Origin: Thermoflexaceae bacterium
GTDB taxonomy: Bacteria > Chloroflexota > Dehalococcoidia > Tepidiformales > Tepidiformaceae
Length of the DNA stretch: 64,000 bases
Reading direction: 5' to 3'
Assembly: GCA_015075555.1 (NCBI GenBank)
Contig: JABTUD010000002.1
Location: forward strand, 1,178,001 to 1,242,000
The notes under the pieces are model-generated. The model saw only the letters and a list, made by a program, of their open reading frames with translations. It ran no database searches and had not been told where the DNA came from. The position numbers and the translations under genes were made by a program. The number at the start of each line of letters is the position of its first letter. Position 1 is the stretch's first letter. Shown here piece by piece: positions 1 to 7,617 of this stretch.

Positions 1-288
1 CTTCGCCAGCACAATCGGGTCGCGCTGGATCACAAGGCAGATGCCCGTGCCAAGCAGGAGCGACTTCGTCACCGAGGCGGCGGCGGCGAGGGCCACGAAG
101 GGGTCCAGCGTGTGTGAGTATTCGAGCGGCAGCTCCCGGCCACCGGGCCATGGCGTTCTCCGGCTCGCGGGGATGTGTGTGTGCTCGGGCAGGAAGAGCG
201 AATCGAAGCCGCTCTCTTCGGCCGCACGGGCCAGTTCGGGAACGGGGATGGCGTAATCCGCCGGGAACATGGTGACGCCGAACTTCAT
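1..288 (-). CDS. LLM-class F420-dependent oxidoreductase, N-terminal part (runs off the window)
   Basis: The first 96 residues are present and the 3' part lies outside the window. The protein opens MKFGVTMFPADYAIPVPELA and continues with an E-E-S-G-F-D-S-L-F-L-P-E-H-T stretch, the classic N-terminal strand-helix-strand of bacterial luciferase-like TIM barrels of the F420-dependent (LLM) subgroup. The family oxidises or reduces alcohols, imines or unsaturated compounds with F420 or flavin in the cytoplasm. The ATG at 286-288 has a GAGGAGGG Shine-Dalgarno sequence 4 nt upstream. The substrate cannot be inferred, and family rather than cofactor is the secure part of this call. Confidence 0.8.
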   Translation of the reverse strand, partial: MKFGVTMFPADYAIPVPELARAAEESGFDSLFLPEHTHIPASRRTPWPGGRELPLEYSHTLDPFVALAAAASVTKSLLLGTGICLVIQRDPIVLAK

Positions 289-404
289 CGCACCCTCCTC
301 GTGTCCATATGGCCCGTCATTCTACGGCAGCAGGGGCGGTCTGCCGCCCGAATGCCACCGGGGTACCCCTTTCCCCCAACACTTTCGGGGCCTAGAGTCA
401 GCAC

Positions 405-1919
405 ATGCCGTTGTACGGAGACTCAGGCGAGCGGATCGCCTATGAGGTGACGCCGGGCCCCGAGGGCGCGCCGCCGATCGTGCTCATCCACGGCTTCACG
501 GCGAGCCGCGCTTCGTTCCTTTCGAACATCCCCGGGCTCGCGCGGCGGTTCACCGTGGTCTCCGTTGAGCTGCTCGGTCACGGCGAATCCGACGCCCCCG
601 CCAGCGTCGAAGCGTACGGCCCGGGTCCGGCAACGGCCCGGCTTCGCGGCCTGCTTGACGCGCTCGGCTACGACCGCGTCCTGCTCTGCGGCCATTCGCT
701 CGGGGCCGCACTTGCCCTGCGCTTCGCCCTTGATGAGCCCGACCGGCTTGCCGGGCTGGTGGTCCTGAACTCAAATTCGGCCGCGGGCACGCCCGCATGG
801 CGCGAGGCCGCCCTGCCCGGGATGCGCTCGATGGCGGCCGCGATCCGCGAGCACGGGGTCGGCGTCATGAAGGAGACGCGCCTCTACCCGGGGCACAGCA
901 AGCGGCTGCCCCCGGAAGCGCGAGACGCCCTCATCGCGAGCTTCGAACGCGCCCGGCCCGAAGGCTTCGCGGGCACGGCCGAAGGGCTGGTGGTGAACAT
1001 CAACTCATGGGAGCGGCTGCCTGAGCTGTCGGTGCCCACGCTCATCGTCATCGGGGACCGCGACCTCGACTTCGTGAAGAATGCCCCGGCCTTCGTAGAC
1101 CGGCTTCCCGAGGGACTGGCCGATACGTTCACCATCGAGGGTGCGGGGCACGCCGCCAACCTGGAGCAGCCGGCGCTCTTCAACGCGGCCGTCATCGGCT
1201 TTGCCGAGGCCATCGGCTACATCGAGACTCCCCCGCCACAACTTCCCGCGGCACCGCCTGGCGGGAGCATGGCCCTGAGGGCAATCGGCGGGGCGATGGT
1301 GCTGGGCGGCGCAAGCCTGCTTGTGGCGGCGGTCTTCATCGGCCGGCAGGGCTCCGGGACCAGCCAGGCGCGACCCGATGCGATCCCCACCGCCGCACGC
1401 AGCGCCGTGCAACAGCCATCGCCGGTGGAGACCGTTTCAGGGGTGCGCACGGCCGGTCCGGGCGCCCGCAACCCCGGCGAGCCGGCCACTCCGCCAGCCG
1501 CGACCGCCAGCGCCTCACCCGGTACGCCATCCAAATCGCCCACGGCGCCACCCACAGTCACTCCGACCACGGCGCGCGCGGCCGGCCCGCCCCCTCCTCC
1601 GCCACCGACGGCGACGCCAACTCCTTCTCCGGTGCCGTCAGCGACCTCTACCCCCAGCGGCCCCTACGCGAGCATAGCCGGTCCCTCCACGGTCGCAGCG
1701 GGAGCAGCCGCCACCTACATCGATACTTCGCAGCCGGCCCACGTCCGTTCTGACTGGACCTTCCTCGGCCAGGTGAAGCCGCACCAGCCCGGCGTGACGA
1801 TCAGTTTCCCCTCAGCGCCCGGCTGCTACCCGGTGACGCTCACGGTGTACTTCGCCGACCCGCCGGCCACAAAGACCGCGACGATGAACGTGGCCGTTGG
1901 CGGCGCTGCCTGCCCCTGA
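405..1919 (+). CDS. Alpha/beta hydrolase fused to a TM segment, Pro/Thr-rich stalk and PKD-like domain
   Basis: Residues 1-272 form an alpha/beta hydrolase with oxyanion motif H29-G30, nucleophile elbow G-H-S98-L-G, Asp220 (IGDRD) and His249 (GAGHAAN), so the catalytic triad is complete. Residues about 288-312 are one hydrophobic transmembrane helix. They are followed by a roughly 110-residue Pro/Thr/Ser-rich linker and a C-terminal Ig/PKD-like beta domain (from PYASIAG, about residue 420 to the end). There is no N-terminal signal peptide, so the hydrolase probably stays in the cytoplasm while the stalk and PKD domain are extracellular. The domains are common; this order is not. Substrate unknown; esterase, lactonase or peroxidase activity are all possible. 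Confidence 0.75.
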   Translation: MPLYGDSGERIAYEVTPGPEGAPPIVLIHGFTASRASFLSNIPGLARRFTVVSVELLGHGESDAPASVEAYGPGPATARLRGLLDALGYDRVLLCGHSLGAALALRFALDEPDRLAGLVVLNSNSAAGTPAWREAALPGMRSMAAAIREHGVGVMKETRLYPGHSKRLPPEARDALIASFERARPEGFAGTAEGLVVNINSWERLPELSVPTLIVIGDRDLDFVKNAPAFVDRLPEGLADTFTIEGAGHAANLEQPALFNAAVIGFAEAIGYIETPPPQLPAAPPGGSMALRAIGGAMVLGGASLLVAAVFIGRQGSGTSQARPDAIPTAARSAVQQPSPVETVSGVRTAGPGARNPGEPATPPAATASASPGTPSKSPTAPPTVTPTTARAAGPPPPPPPTATPTPSPVPSATSTPSGPYASIAGPSTVAAGAAATYIDTSQPAHVRSDWTFLGQVKPHQPGVTISFPSAPGCYPVTLTVYFADPPATKTATMNVAVGGAACP

Positions 1920-2194
1920 GCGGAGCCCCGCCCCTGGTTTCGAATGATTAGGCCCACATGCCCTGTCAGGCTCTAGTGATTCATTACTATCTGTGTTATC
2001 GTTCGACGACGGCTTTCGTCCCTCGATAGGCCCGAAGAGCGGGGGATTAAGTTCACTCCCTACGCACAGCGGGGCAACGAAGTCGGGGTTTTCTCTCATC
2101 CCCGTATGTTCATCTGTTGTTCGATAGTCATGAAGGGCCCGCACCACGGGCGTCCCGAGACCACCCGGGAAATAACAGGCACGCGAGGGAAGAA

Positions 2195-4178
2195 GTGAAA
2201 CTCAGGCTAAGGGAGAAGCTCCTCGGGGGCTTCGCGGCAGTTCTCGTGCTCATGGCCGTTGTTGCGGTCCTGGGCATCATGCGCCTCCAGCAGGCGGCCG
2301 ACCGGACGGATCGCCTCTACCGTGAAAACGCGCTGGGCATACTGAACGCCGAGGAAGTCAATGTCCACATGACAGCGAGCGCCCGGGAAGAGAAGCGCGC
2401 ATTCCTGGAGAAGGACGCGGCCAAGCGCGCGACGCTCATTGCCGATTCCCGCGAATCCCTGAAGGGAGCAACAGAGCACCTGCAGGAGTACCATGCCACG
2501 TTCGCAAGCGAAGCGGATGCACAGGAGTGGGCAAAGGTCGAGACGAAGGTCAAGGAGATTATTGCCGGGCGCGAACAGGTCCTCACCCTCCTTGAACAGG
2601 GCAAGACCGACGAGGCCGCAGCGCAGGCCGGCGAAATGGCTGCGTCGATCAAGGAGATGAACGAGGCAGTCTCGGCTGCGGGAGAATTCAATGCCCGGCT
2701 CGCAGAGGAGTCCAAGGATGCGGCGGCGGCAGCGGCTTCGTCGGCCCGCACGCTCCTCATCGTCATCACGCTCATCGCCGTCGCCGTGGGCTTTGCCATC
2801 GCCTTCTGGCTCGCCCGCTCCATCTCCGGCGCCGCAAAGCAGGCCGCCGGGGCCGCTTCCTCCATCTCCCGCGGCGATGTCAATGTCGCCGTCAACATCA
2901 AGTCCAAGGACGAGATGGGCGATCTTGCCAACGCCTTCTCCGATATGACCGTCTACCTCAAGGAGATGGTCGCCGCCGCCGAAGCCGTCGCCAACGGCGA
3001 CCTCAACGTCTCCGTCAACCCCCGCGGCCAGTCCGATGCTCTCGGCAACGCCCTCCACGACATGGTCGCCAACCTCCGCTCCCTCATCGGCACGGTCAAG
3101 TCCAACGCCACCAACATCCTCTCCGCCTCGGACCAGCTGCGCGAGGCCTCCGACCAGATGGCAGGCGCCACCGGCCAGATCGCCTCCGCCATCAACGAGG
3201 TCACCCGCTCCGCCGTCTCTCTCTCCTCCCTCTCCCAGGACTCCGCCCGCGAGGTCGAACGCGTCGCCGGCAAACCAGCAGGTCGCCGCCGCCGCCCAGT
3301 CCAACGCCGACTCCGCCCTCGGCTCAAAGTCCGAAGCCTCCCAGATGAACGAGCGCATCCTCGCCGTCGCCTCCGCCTCCGAAGAGGTCGCCAAAGCCGC
3401 CGAAGAGTCCCGCGCGCCGCCCTCCAGGGTCAGCAGGCTGTCGGCCAGGCCGTCTCCTCCATGGAAGCCATCGCCCAGGCCGTCGAACGCGCCTCTCGCA
3501 CCGTCGACCTCCTCGGCGAGTACGGCCAGCAGATCGGCGACATCGTCAAGGTCATCGACGACATCGCCAGCCAGACCAACCTCCACCTCGCCCTCAACGC
3601 CGCCATCGAGGCCGCCCGCGTAAGCGAACAGGACCGCAGCTTCGCCGTCGTCGCCGAAAACGTCCGCTCCCTCGCCGAGCGCTCCTCGGAGTCCACCAAG
3701 GAGGATCGCCGACCTCATCGCCAAGGTCCAGCAGGGCACCAGAGAGGCCGTCGAGGCCATGGCCGCGGGGTGAAGGATGTGACCGAAGGCCGCGAGATCA
3801 CCTCCAGGTGACCACGCCCTCGACTCCATCATCGCCTCCGTCCAGCAGTCCGCCGTCCAGATGCAGCGCATCGCCACCGACGTCCGGGACTCGCCTCCGG
3901 CGCCCAGCGCATCGTCGCCTCCGCCGAGGAGATGGCCAACCTCGCCGAAGAGTCCGCCCGCGGCGCCGCGCGATATGGCCCAGGGCACCTCAAAGGTCAC
4001 CGAGGCCATCATCCAGGTCTCCGCTACTTCCGAGCAGACCTCGGCCTCGGCCGAAGAGGTCTCCGCCTCCACCGAAGAGCTCTCCGCCCAGTCCGAAGAG
4101 CTCGCCGCCACCATAAGCCAGATGAAGGACCTCGCCCAGGCCCTCAACGAGGCCGCCGCAGGGTTCCGCCTCGCCTGA
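2195..4178 (+). pseudogene. Methyl-accepting chemotaxis protein, broken by about seven single-base frameshifts
   Basis: From a GTG at 2195 (GAGGGA ribosome site just upstream) the frame reads TM1 (about residues 9-29), a helical 4HB-type sensor, TM2 ([17 protein letters not shown]), tandem HAMP-like segments and the start of the signalling coiled coil. The reading frame then jumps near 3270, 3410, 3705, 3772, 3807, 3895 and 3968. Stitching the frames gives a normal receptor tail, including the hairpin tip (DIASQTN...LNAAIEAAR) and a C-terminal run ending GFRLA at 4178. The amino-acid sequence is well kept between shifts, so this is either a very recent pseudogene or a patch of indel errors. 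Intact, it would be a membrane chemoreceptor signalling to CheA/CheW. Confidence 0.8.
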
Positions 4179-4230
4179 GCCTGGCCCACCACACCGAAAG
4201 CGCAACCCCAGGACAACCCCGGGGGTTTCT

Positions 4231-4436
4231 GTTGGAGGAGGAGGGAGGAGGGAGAGGGAGGAGGGAGGAGGGAGGAGGGATGAGGCATGAGGGAGGAGGG
4301 GATGAGGGATGAGGCATGGGGAGGAGGGAGGAGGGAGGAGGAGGGAGGGAGGAGGAGAGGAGGAGGAGGGAGGAGGGGAGGAGGAGGAGGGAGGGAGGGA
4401 GGAGGAGGGATGAGGCATGAGGGAGTCTGAGCCGCG
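4231..4436. repeat. GGA/GGGA purine-rich simple repeat with interspersed GATGAGGCATGAGGG motif
   Basis: About 200 bases of almost pure purine on the + strand, built from GGAGGA and GGGAGGA units. They are interrupted at about 4278, 4307 and 4408 by a motif close to GGGATGAGGCATGAGGG, which recurs once more at about 4700. No credible gene overlaps it; the long open frames here are by-products of the composition. Runs of GG and GGG spaced by A could form G-quadruplex or triplex DNA. Length variation between strains is likely. Confidence 0.85.
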
Positions 4437-4725
4437 AGCGTGAGTGAGCGGAGGGGCCGAGCCAACGCCACCGCCCGAATACGGGCACACCGGGTCACCA
4501 GCACATGGCCGATGTCGCCCGAACCTGGCCATCGGTGGAACAGCCAGCGGCCACGGGGGGCCGCGACTCCGTTGTGGTTGTCGGGCGACTGAGGAGGCCG
4601 GCGGGAACCGCACGCCGGAGCGGAGCGCAGGCGTAGGCCGGGGTTGGCGCCAGGGGGCGGCGGTGTGTTGGTACGCGAGGGAGGAGGACTGAGGACTGAG
4701 GGATGAGGCATGAGGGATGAGGGGG
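4437..4725. repeat. Gene-free stretch holding dispersed repeat fragments
   Basis: No gene is supported between the chemoreceptor remnant and the HTH gene. Near 4438-4460 lies GTGAGTGAGCGGAGGGGCCG, which matches the reverse complement of the tandem repeat at 41.29-41.39 kb. Near 4484-4502 it also shares a GGGCAC..CCGGGTCACC stretch with 41397-41412. At 4684-4701 lies GAGGACTGAGGACTGAGG, an exact 18-base match in inverted orientation to a segment inside the QueG-like gene near 16443. The interval appears to be a collecting site for repeat families of this genome. Confidence 0.6.
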
Positions 4726-4917
4726 TCACTCGACGCGACGAAAGGAGGTCATGGACTCGAGCTGGGAGCGGGAGACGTAGGTCTTGCGGTCGCCGGAGCG
4801 GCGGAAGCGGGGGAGGCCGGCTTTGAAGAGCCGGAACACGGTGCTCCGGGAGAGGCCGTACTGGGCGACGGCGTCGTCGACGGAAATCAGATCGGAGGGT
4901 GGTGGCTCAGCCTGCAA
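4726..4917 (-). CDS. Small helix-turn-helix (excisionase/HTH_17-like) protein
   Basis: The core reads LISVDDAVAQYGLSRSTVFR followed by LFKAGLPRFRRSGDRKTYVS and RSQLESM, the pattern of MerR/excisionase-type winged helices (HTH_17): an ISVDDA helix, a G-L-S-R-S-T-V turn and a basic wing. The most plausible start is a TTG at 4915-4917, overlapping the stop of the upstream 84-aa gene by 11 nt and giving 63 residues. An in-frame ATG farther upstream would overlap that gene more. Its place beside an orphan methyltransferase fits a controller or recombination directionality role, but no integrase is present. Start choice is uncertain; fold is fairly sure. Confidence 0.65.
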   Translation of the reverse strand: MQAEPPPSDLISVDDAVAQYGLSRSTVFRLFKAGLPRFRRSGDRKTYVSRSQLESMTSFRRVE

Positions 4918-5161
4918 GGCGGTATTTCTTGTTCCGCTTCCCCGGCTGTTGAGCCGCCACTTTTCCATCGAGCGTGAGCGCAACCAGAAGCGACCACGTG
5001 AAGTAACCGTCGTACTCCGGCAGGTCCAGCGCGAAGCCGGCCGCCTCCTCCAGCGCCCGTTGCCCGAGCCCGGGGCCGTCGGGGGCGCACTCGGGAAGGG
5101 ACTGCATCGTCTCGATCAGGTGGCGCTTGCACAGGTCGATGAGGGCTTGTCCGCTTGCCAT
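4907..5161 (-). CDS. Hypothetical 84-aa protein
   Basis: Starts at ATG 5159-5161 (MASGQALIDLCKRHLIETMQ) and ends overlapping the HTH gene, suggesting translational coupling. It is soluble and mixed in charge, with an aromatic centre (EYDGYFTW) and a basic tail (KRNKKYRLAG). No family is recognised. It is divergent from the methyltransferase gene at 5240, with only 78 bp between the starts, so both probably share one control region. It could be an antirestriction-like or regulatory protein, but nothing in the sequence proves this. Confidence 0.55.
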   Translation of the reverse strand: MASGQALIDLCKRHLIETMQSLPECAPDGPGLGQRALEEAAGFALDLPEYDGYFTWSLLVALTLDGKVAAQQPGKRNKKYRLAG

Positions 5162-5239
5162 GGGCGGGAGTATAGCGAAGGCCAGGACATGAAGGAGCGA
5201 ATCGTGTAGATTTGTCGGCGGCGGGATGGGATCCCTGAG

Positions 5240-6382
5240 ATGGCAAGAGTGATGGACTGGCCCCCGGCGGCGCTACATGAGACGAAACGGATAAGCGGCC
5301 TAACGCACGGGTTCTACAGATATCCGGCGACAACATCGCCGCTACTGGTACGGGAGATCCTGCAGAAGTTCACAGTACCGGGAGACCTGGTACTAGACCC
5401 ATACATGGGAGGAGGAACCTCCATTGTAGAGGCACTGGCCCATGGGCGCCGTGCCGTCGGCTTGGACATCAATCCGCTGGCAGTGATGATCGCAAGCGCG
5501 AAGGCGACGCCGCTCAACGGTGAGGAATGGGACGACCTTGAATGTTGGGCGGGCAGGGATCCGTTTTCTTGGGAGACACTAGCACCGGCGGACGAACGCA
5601 CGACGAATTTCCCAGATGACATGATGACTCCTTTCAGGCGGGCACTCGCCAGCCTGGAGCTCTTTGACAGCGCCGCCGCCGAAACGGCTGCACGTTGCGC
5701 GCTGCTGGCGATCGCAAAATGGGCCGTTGAAGCTCGCCGCAGCGTGTTGCCGCATGCGAGGCTATCCGAGCGACTCGCGCGAAAGATCACGACCATGCGG
5801 CGCGGCATGGACGAGCTAGTGCGAGCGGCAGGTGCCAACGGAATAGCGGCGCCGCAGATTCCAGATTGGAGGCAGCTCCGCGATCAGCCTGCCGAGGAAC
5901 CTCCCCTCATGTCGCAACCCATCAAGCTGGTTCTCACGTCACCCCCCTACCCAGGCGTTCACGTTCTCTATCACCGGTGGCAGGTCCAAGGCCGTCGGGA
6001 GACCCCAGCGGCATACTGGCTCGCTGATCGACAGGATGGCTGTGGGGCAACCTACTACACCCTAGGCGGTCGCTCCCGATCTGGCCAAGAGAGGTACTTT
6101 GAGCGGATAACGGCGACATTCAAAGCGATTCGACCTGCTCTGGCGACTGAGGCCATCGTCGTCCAGGTGGTGGGGTTTCACGATATTACCTCGCAACTCC
6201 CCCGATACCTCGAGGCTATGGACTCGGCCGGCTACGGCGTCGTAATGCAGCCAGACCAAGCAGGCAGCTACCGGTACGTCCCGAACCGCCGGTGGTACAC
6301 GGCCGGGCGGCCGAGTGACTCAGCAATCGAGGTAATATTGGCCCATCGACCTAAGCGCCTGGACCCTGATAGAGCCCCCTGA
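5240..6382 (+). CDS. DNA methyltransferase (TSPPY type, alpha-class motif order), no cognate restriction gene seen
   Basis: A 380-residue amino-methyltransferase. Motif I is LDPYMGGGTSIVEAL (SAM binding, about residues 53-67), followed by GLDINPL. About 170 residues later comes motif IV, LTSPPYPGVH. The serine-containing TSPPY favours N4-cytosine, though N6-adenine enzymes can also carry SPPY. The order motif I, spacer with putative target recognition domain, motif IV resembles the alpha class. No endonuclease is adjacent. The stop overlaps by 32 bp the 3' end of the original convergent GHKL ATPase gene. Context suggests the modification part of a MutL/MORC-like defence locus, or an orphan methylase. 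Less GC-biased codon use (ATA, CTA, TTG) than its neighbours suggests transfer. Confidence 0.85.
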   Translation: MARVMDWPPAALHETKRISGLTHGFYRYPATTSPLLVREILQKFTVPGDLVLDPYMGGGTSIVEALAHGRRAVGLDINPLAVMIASAKATPLNGEEWDDLECWAGRDPFSWETLAPADERTTNFPDDMMTPFRRALASLELFDSAAAETAARCALLAIAKWAVEARRSVLPHARLSERLARKITTMRRGMDELVRAAGANGIAAPQIPDWRQLRDQPAEEPPLMSQPIKLVLTSPPYPGVHVLYHRWQVQGRRETPAAYWLADRQDGCGATYYTLGGRSRSGQERYFERITATFKAIRPALATEAIVVQVVGFHDITSQLPRYLEAMDSAGYGVVMQPDQAGSYRYVPNRRWYTAGRPSDSAIEVILAHRPKRLDPDRAP

Positions 6383-6570
6383 CAATCGGGACCACTACAC
6401 GCGCAATACCGTTAAGGGCTGCGTTCACGGTCTCGACGGTGAGGGCCTGCGTTGCCTCCCTGTCGTCGGACCTAGGTTCGCTTGTCTTCGTCTCGAGGAG
6501 AAGGCCCATGGCAGCCAATGTCATCCCCCATTTGAACCAGTAGTGCACTAGGTGTACTTCCCACTGACGT
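6351..6570 (-). pseudogene. C-terminal fragment of the GHKL ATPase gene, cut off by the IS481 element
   Basis: Between the methyltransferase gene and the IS left end, the minus strand reads RQWEVHLVHYWFKWGMTLAA followed by MGLLLE and on to GLYQGPGA, with a TAG at 6351-6353. It has no start of its own. If the IS (6571-7617) is removed, codon GT(7619-7618)+A(6570) completes a valine and the frame runs straight from ...VVVPTQV into RQWEVHLV. This is therefore the lost tail, about 72 codons, of the gene beginning at 9788. Confidence 0.8.
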
Positions 6571-7617
6571 TGTTCACAGGCGGGAGGCCGGTGGGCGGTT
6601 GCCGATGGCAGTGTGTGGTCTGGCGAAATTATAGTCACGGAGGAAGGGCTGGAGTGCGGCGAGCCGTTCCTGGTTGCTGCCATAGGGGCAGCGGTAGGCC
6701 CACTCGCGCTGGAGGGTTTTGTTGAAGGCCTCGGCCTTGCCGTTGGTCTGGGGACGGTAGGGGCGGGTATAGCGGCGGCCGATGCCTAACTCGCTGGCGG
6801 CTGCCTGGAAGGCGAAGGAACGGTAGTTCCCGCCGTTGTCCGTGAGGACACGCTGGATGGTGATGCCGACGCTTGCAAAGGCGAGGACGGCACGGGCCAG
6901 GAAGCCAGCGGTGGTGTCGCCCTTCTCGTCCGGGAGGGCTTCGGCGTAGGCGTAGCGGCTGTGGTCGTCGACGGCCACGTGGACGAAGTCGTGTCCGCGC
7001 TTGCGGCCAGGACGCTTCCGGCCAGCCCCGTTTTCGGCGAAGCCCTCGTCGAAGCGCTTCCCACCGCCCTCGGGGATGCGCCCGAACTTCTTCACGTCCA
7101 GGTGCACCAGCTCGCCCGGGTGCGCCCGCTCGTAGCGGATGACGCTGCGGGTGGTGCGGTCGAGCTGGCGAAGGACGGAGACCCCATGGCGCCTGAGGAC
7201 GCCGTAGACCGTGGAGGCGGCAAGGCCGAGCTCGTGGGCGATGCGGTGTGGGCCCGCCCCAAGCCGGCGGCGGAGGCTGAGAATCGCCTCCACCACCTCG
7301 GCACCGAGGGCCGCTGGAGACCGTCTCGGGGCGCTGCTCGCCTCCTGGAGCCCCTCCAGCCCCTGCTCCCGGTAGCGGTGCATCCACTTCGCGACTGTGG
7401 AGCGGGACACCCCCTGGGCCTCGGCGACCTGGGCCTGGGTCCAGCCCTGCTCGAGGCGCTGGACGATGAGGAGGCGACCTGCGGGGGTGAGCTTCGCGTT
7501 ACGATGAGGCATAGAGGGTCTCCTGTCGGCTGGTGTTTTTGGATAACCCAACCCAACAGGCAGACCCTCTTCTTCGTCAAGCTAACTGCTTAAGCTGATG
7601 ACTACTTCCTGTGCACA
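6571..7617 (-). mobile_element. IS481-family insertion sequence
   Basis: About 1,047 bp. The ends are imperfect inverted repeats: TGTTCACAGGCGGGAG at the left (6571) and, read inward from the right (7617), TGTGCACAGGAAGTAG. One extra T can be added at each end. It holds one transposase gene and no passenger. No convincing target-site duplication is visible, and simple removal of the element restores the host reading frame, so a duplication was either absent or lost. It sits inside the 3' part of the GHKL ATPase gene, in the same orientation. Confidence 0.85.
6574..7512 (-). CDS. IS481-family DDE transposase
   Basis: A 312-residue transposase starting MPHRNAKLTPAGR at ATG 7510-7512. The N-terminus is an HTH (WTQAQVAEAQGVSRSTVAKW, about residues 24-43) followed by a second HTH-like segment. 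The rve integrase core carries the catalytic triad D139 (VHLDVKKF), D225 (LTDNGGN) and E261 (NGKAEAFNK), spaced DD35E as in IS481 and IS3 relatives. The stop codon TGA at 6574-6576 lies within the left terminal inverted repeat. All catalytic residues are present, so the enzyme looks active. Confidence 0.92.
   Translation of the reverse strand: MPHRNAKLTPAGRLLIVQRLEQGWTQAQVAEAQGVSRSTVAKWMHRYREQGLEGLQEASSAPRRSPAALGAEVVEAILSLRRRLGAGPHRIAHELGLAASTVYGVLRRHGVSVLRQLDRTTRSVIRYERAHPGELVHLDVKKFGRIPEGGGKRFDEGFAENGAGRKRPGRKRGHDFVHVAVDDHSRYAYAEALPDEKGDTTAGFLARAVLAFASVGITIQRVLTDNGGNYRSFAFQAAASELGIGRRYTRPYRPQTNGKAEAFNKTLQREWAYRCPYGSNQERLAALQPFLRDYNFARPHTAIGNRPPASRL

Noticed and set aside
1990-2190. Possible c-di-GMP (GEMM) riboswitch before the receptor gene, because of a TACGCACAGCGGGGCAA stretch
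   Set aside because: The second half of the aptamer, the GAAA tetraloop and its receptor cannot be found; the match is to one short motif only.
3762-3811. UGA codons in the chemoreceptor as possible recoding
   Set aside because: They arise from single-base shifts; no Cys is expected at these positions in receptors and no suitable hairpin accompanies them.
2207-4729. 840-codon open frame antisense to the chemoreceptor
   Set aside because: It is a by-product of GC-rich codons and the repeat tract; its Ser/Pro-rich and Gly/Asp-rich translation fits no protein, while the opposite strand encodes a clear receptor.
4907-4983. UGA at 4907-4909 as a Sec codon joining the 84-aa protein to the HTH protein
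   Set aside because: The HTH frame is different from the 84-aa frame, so read-through would not reach it, and no redox motif is present.
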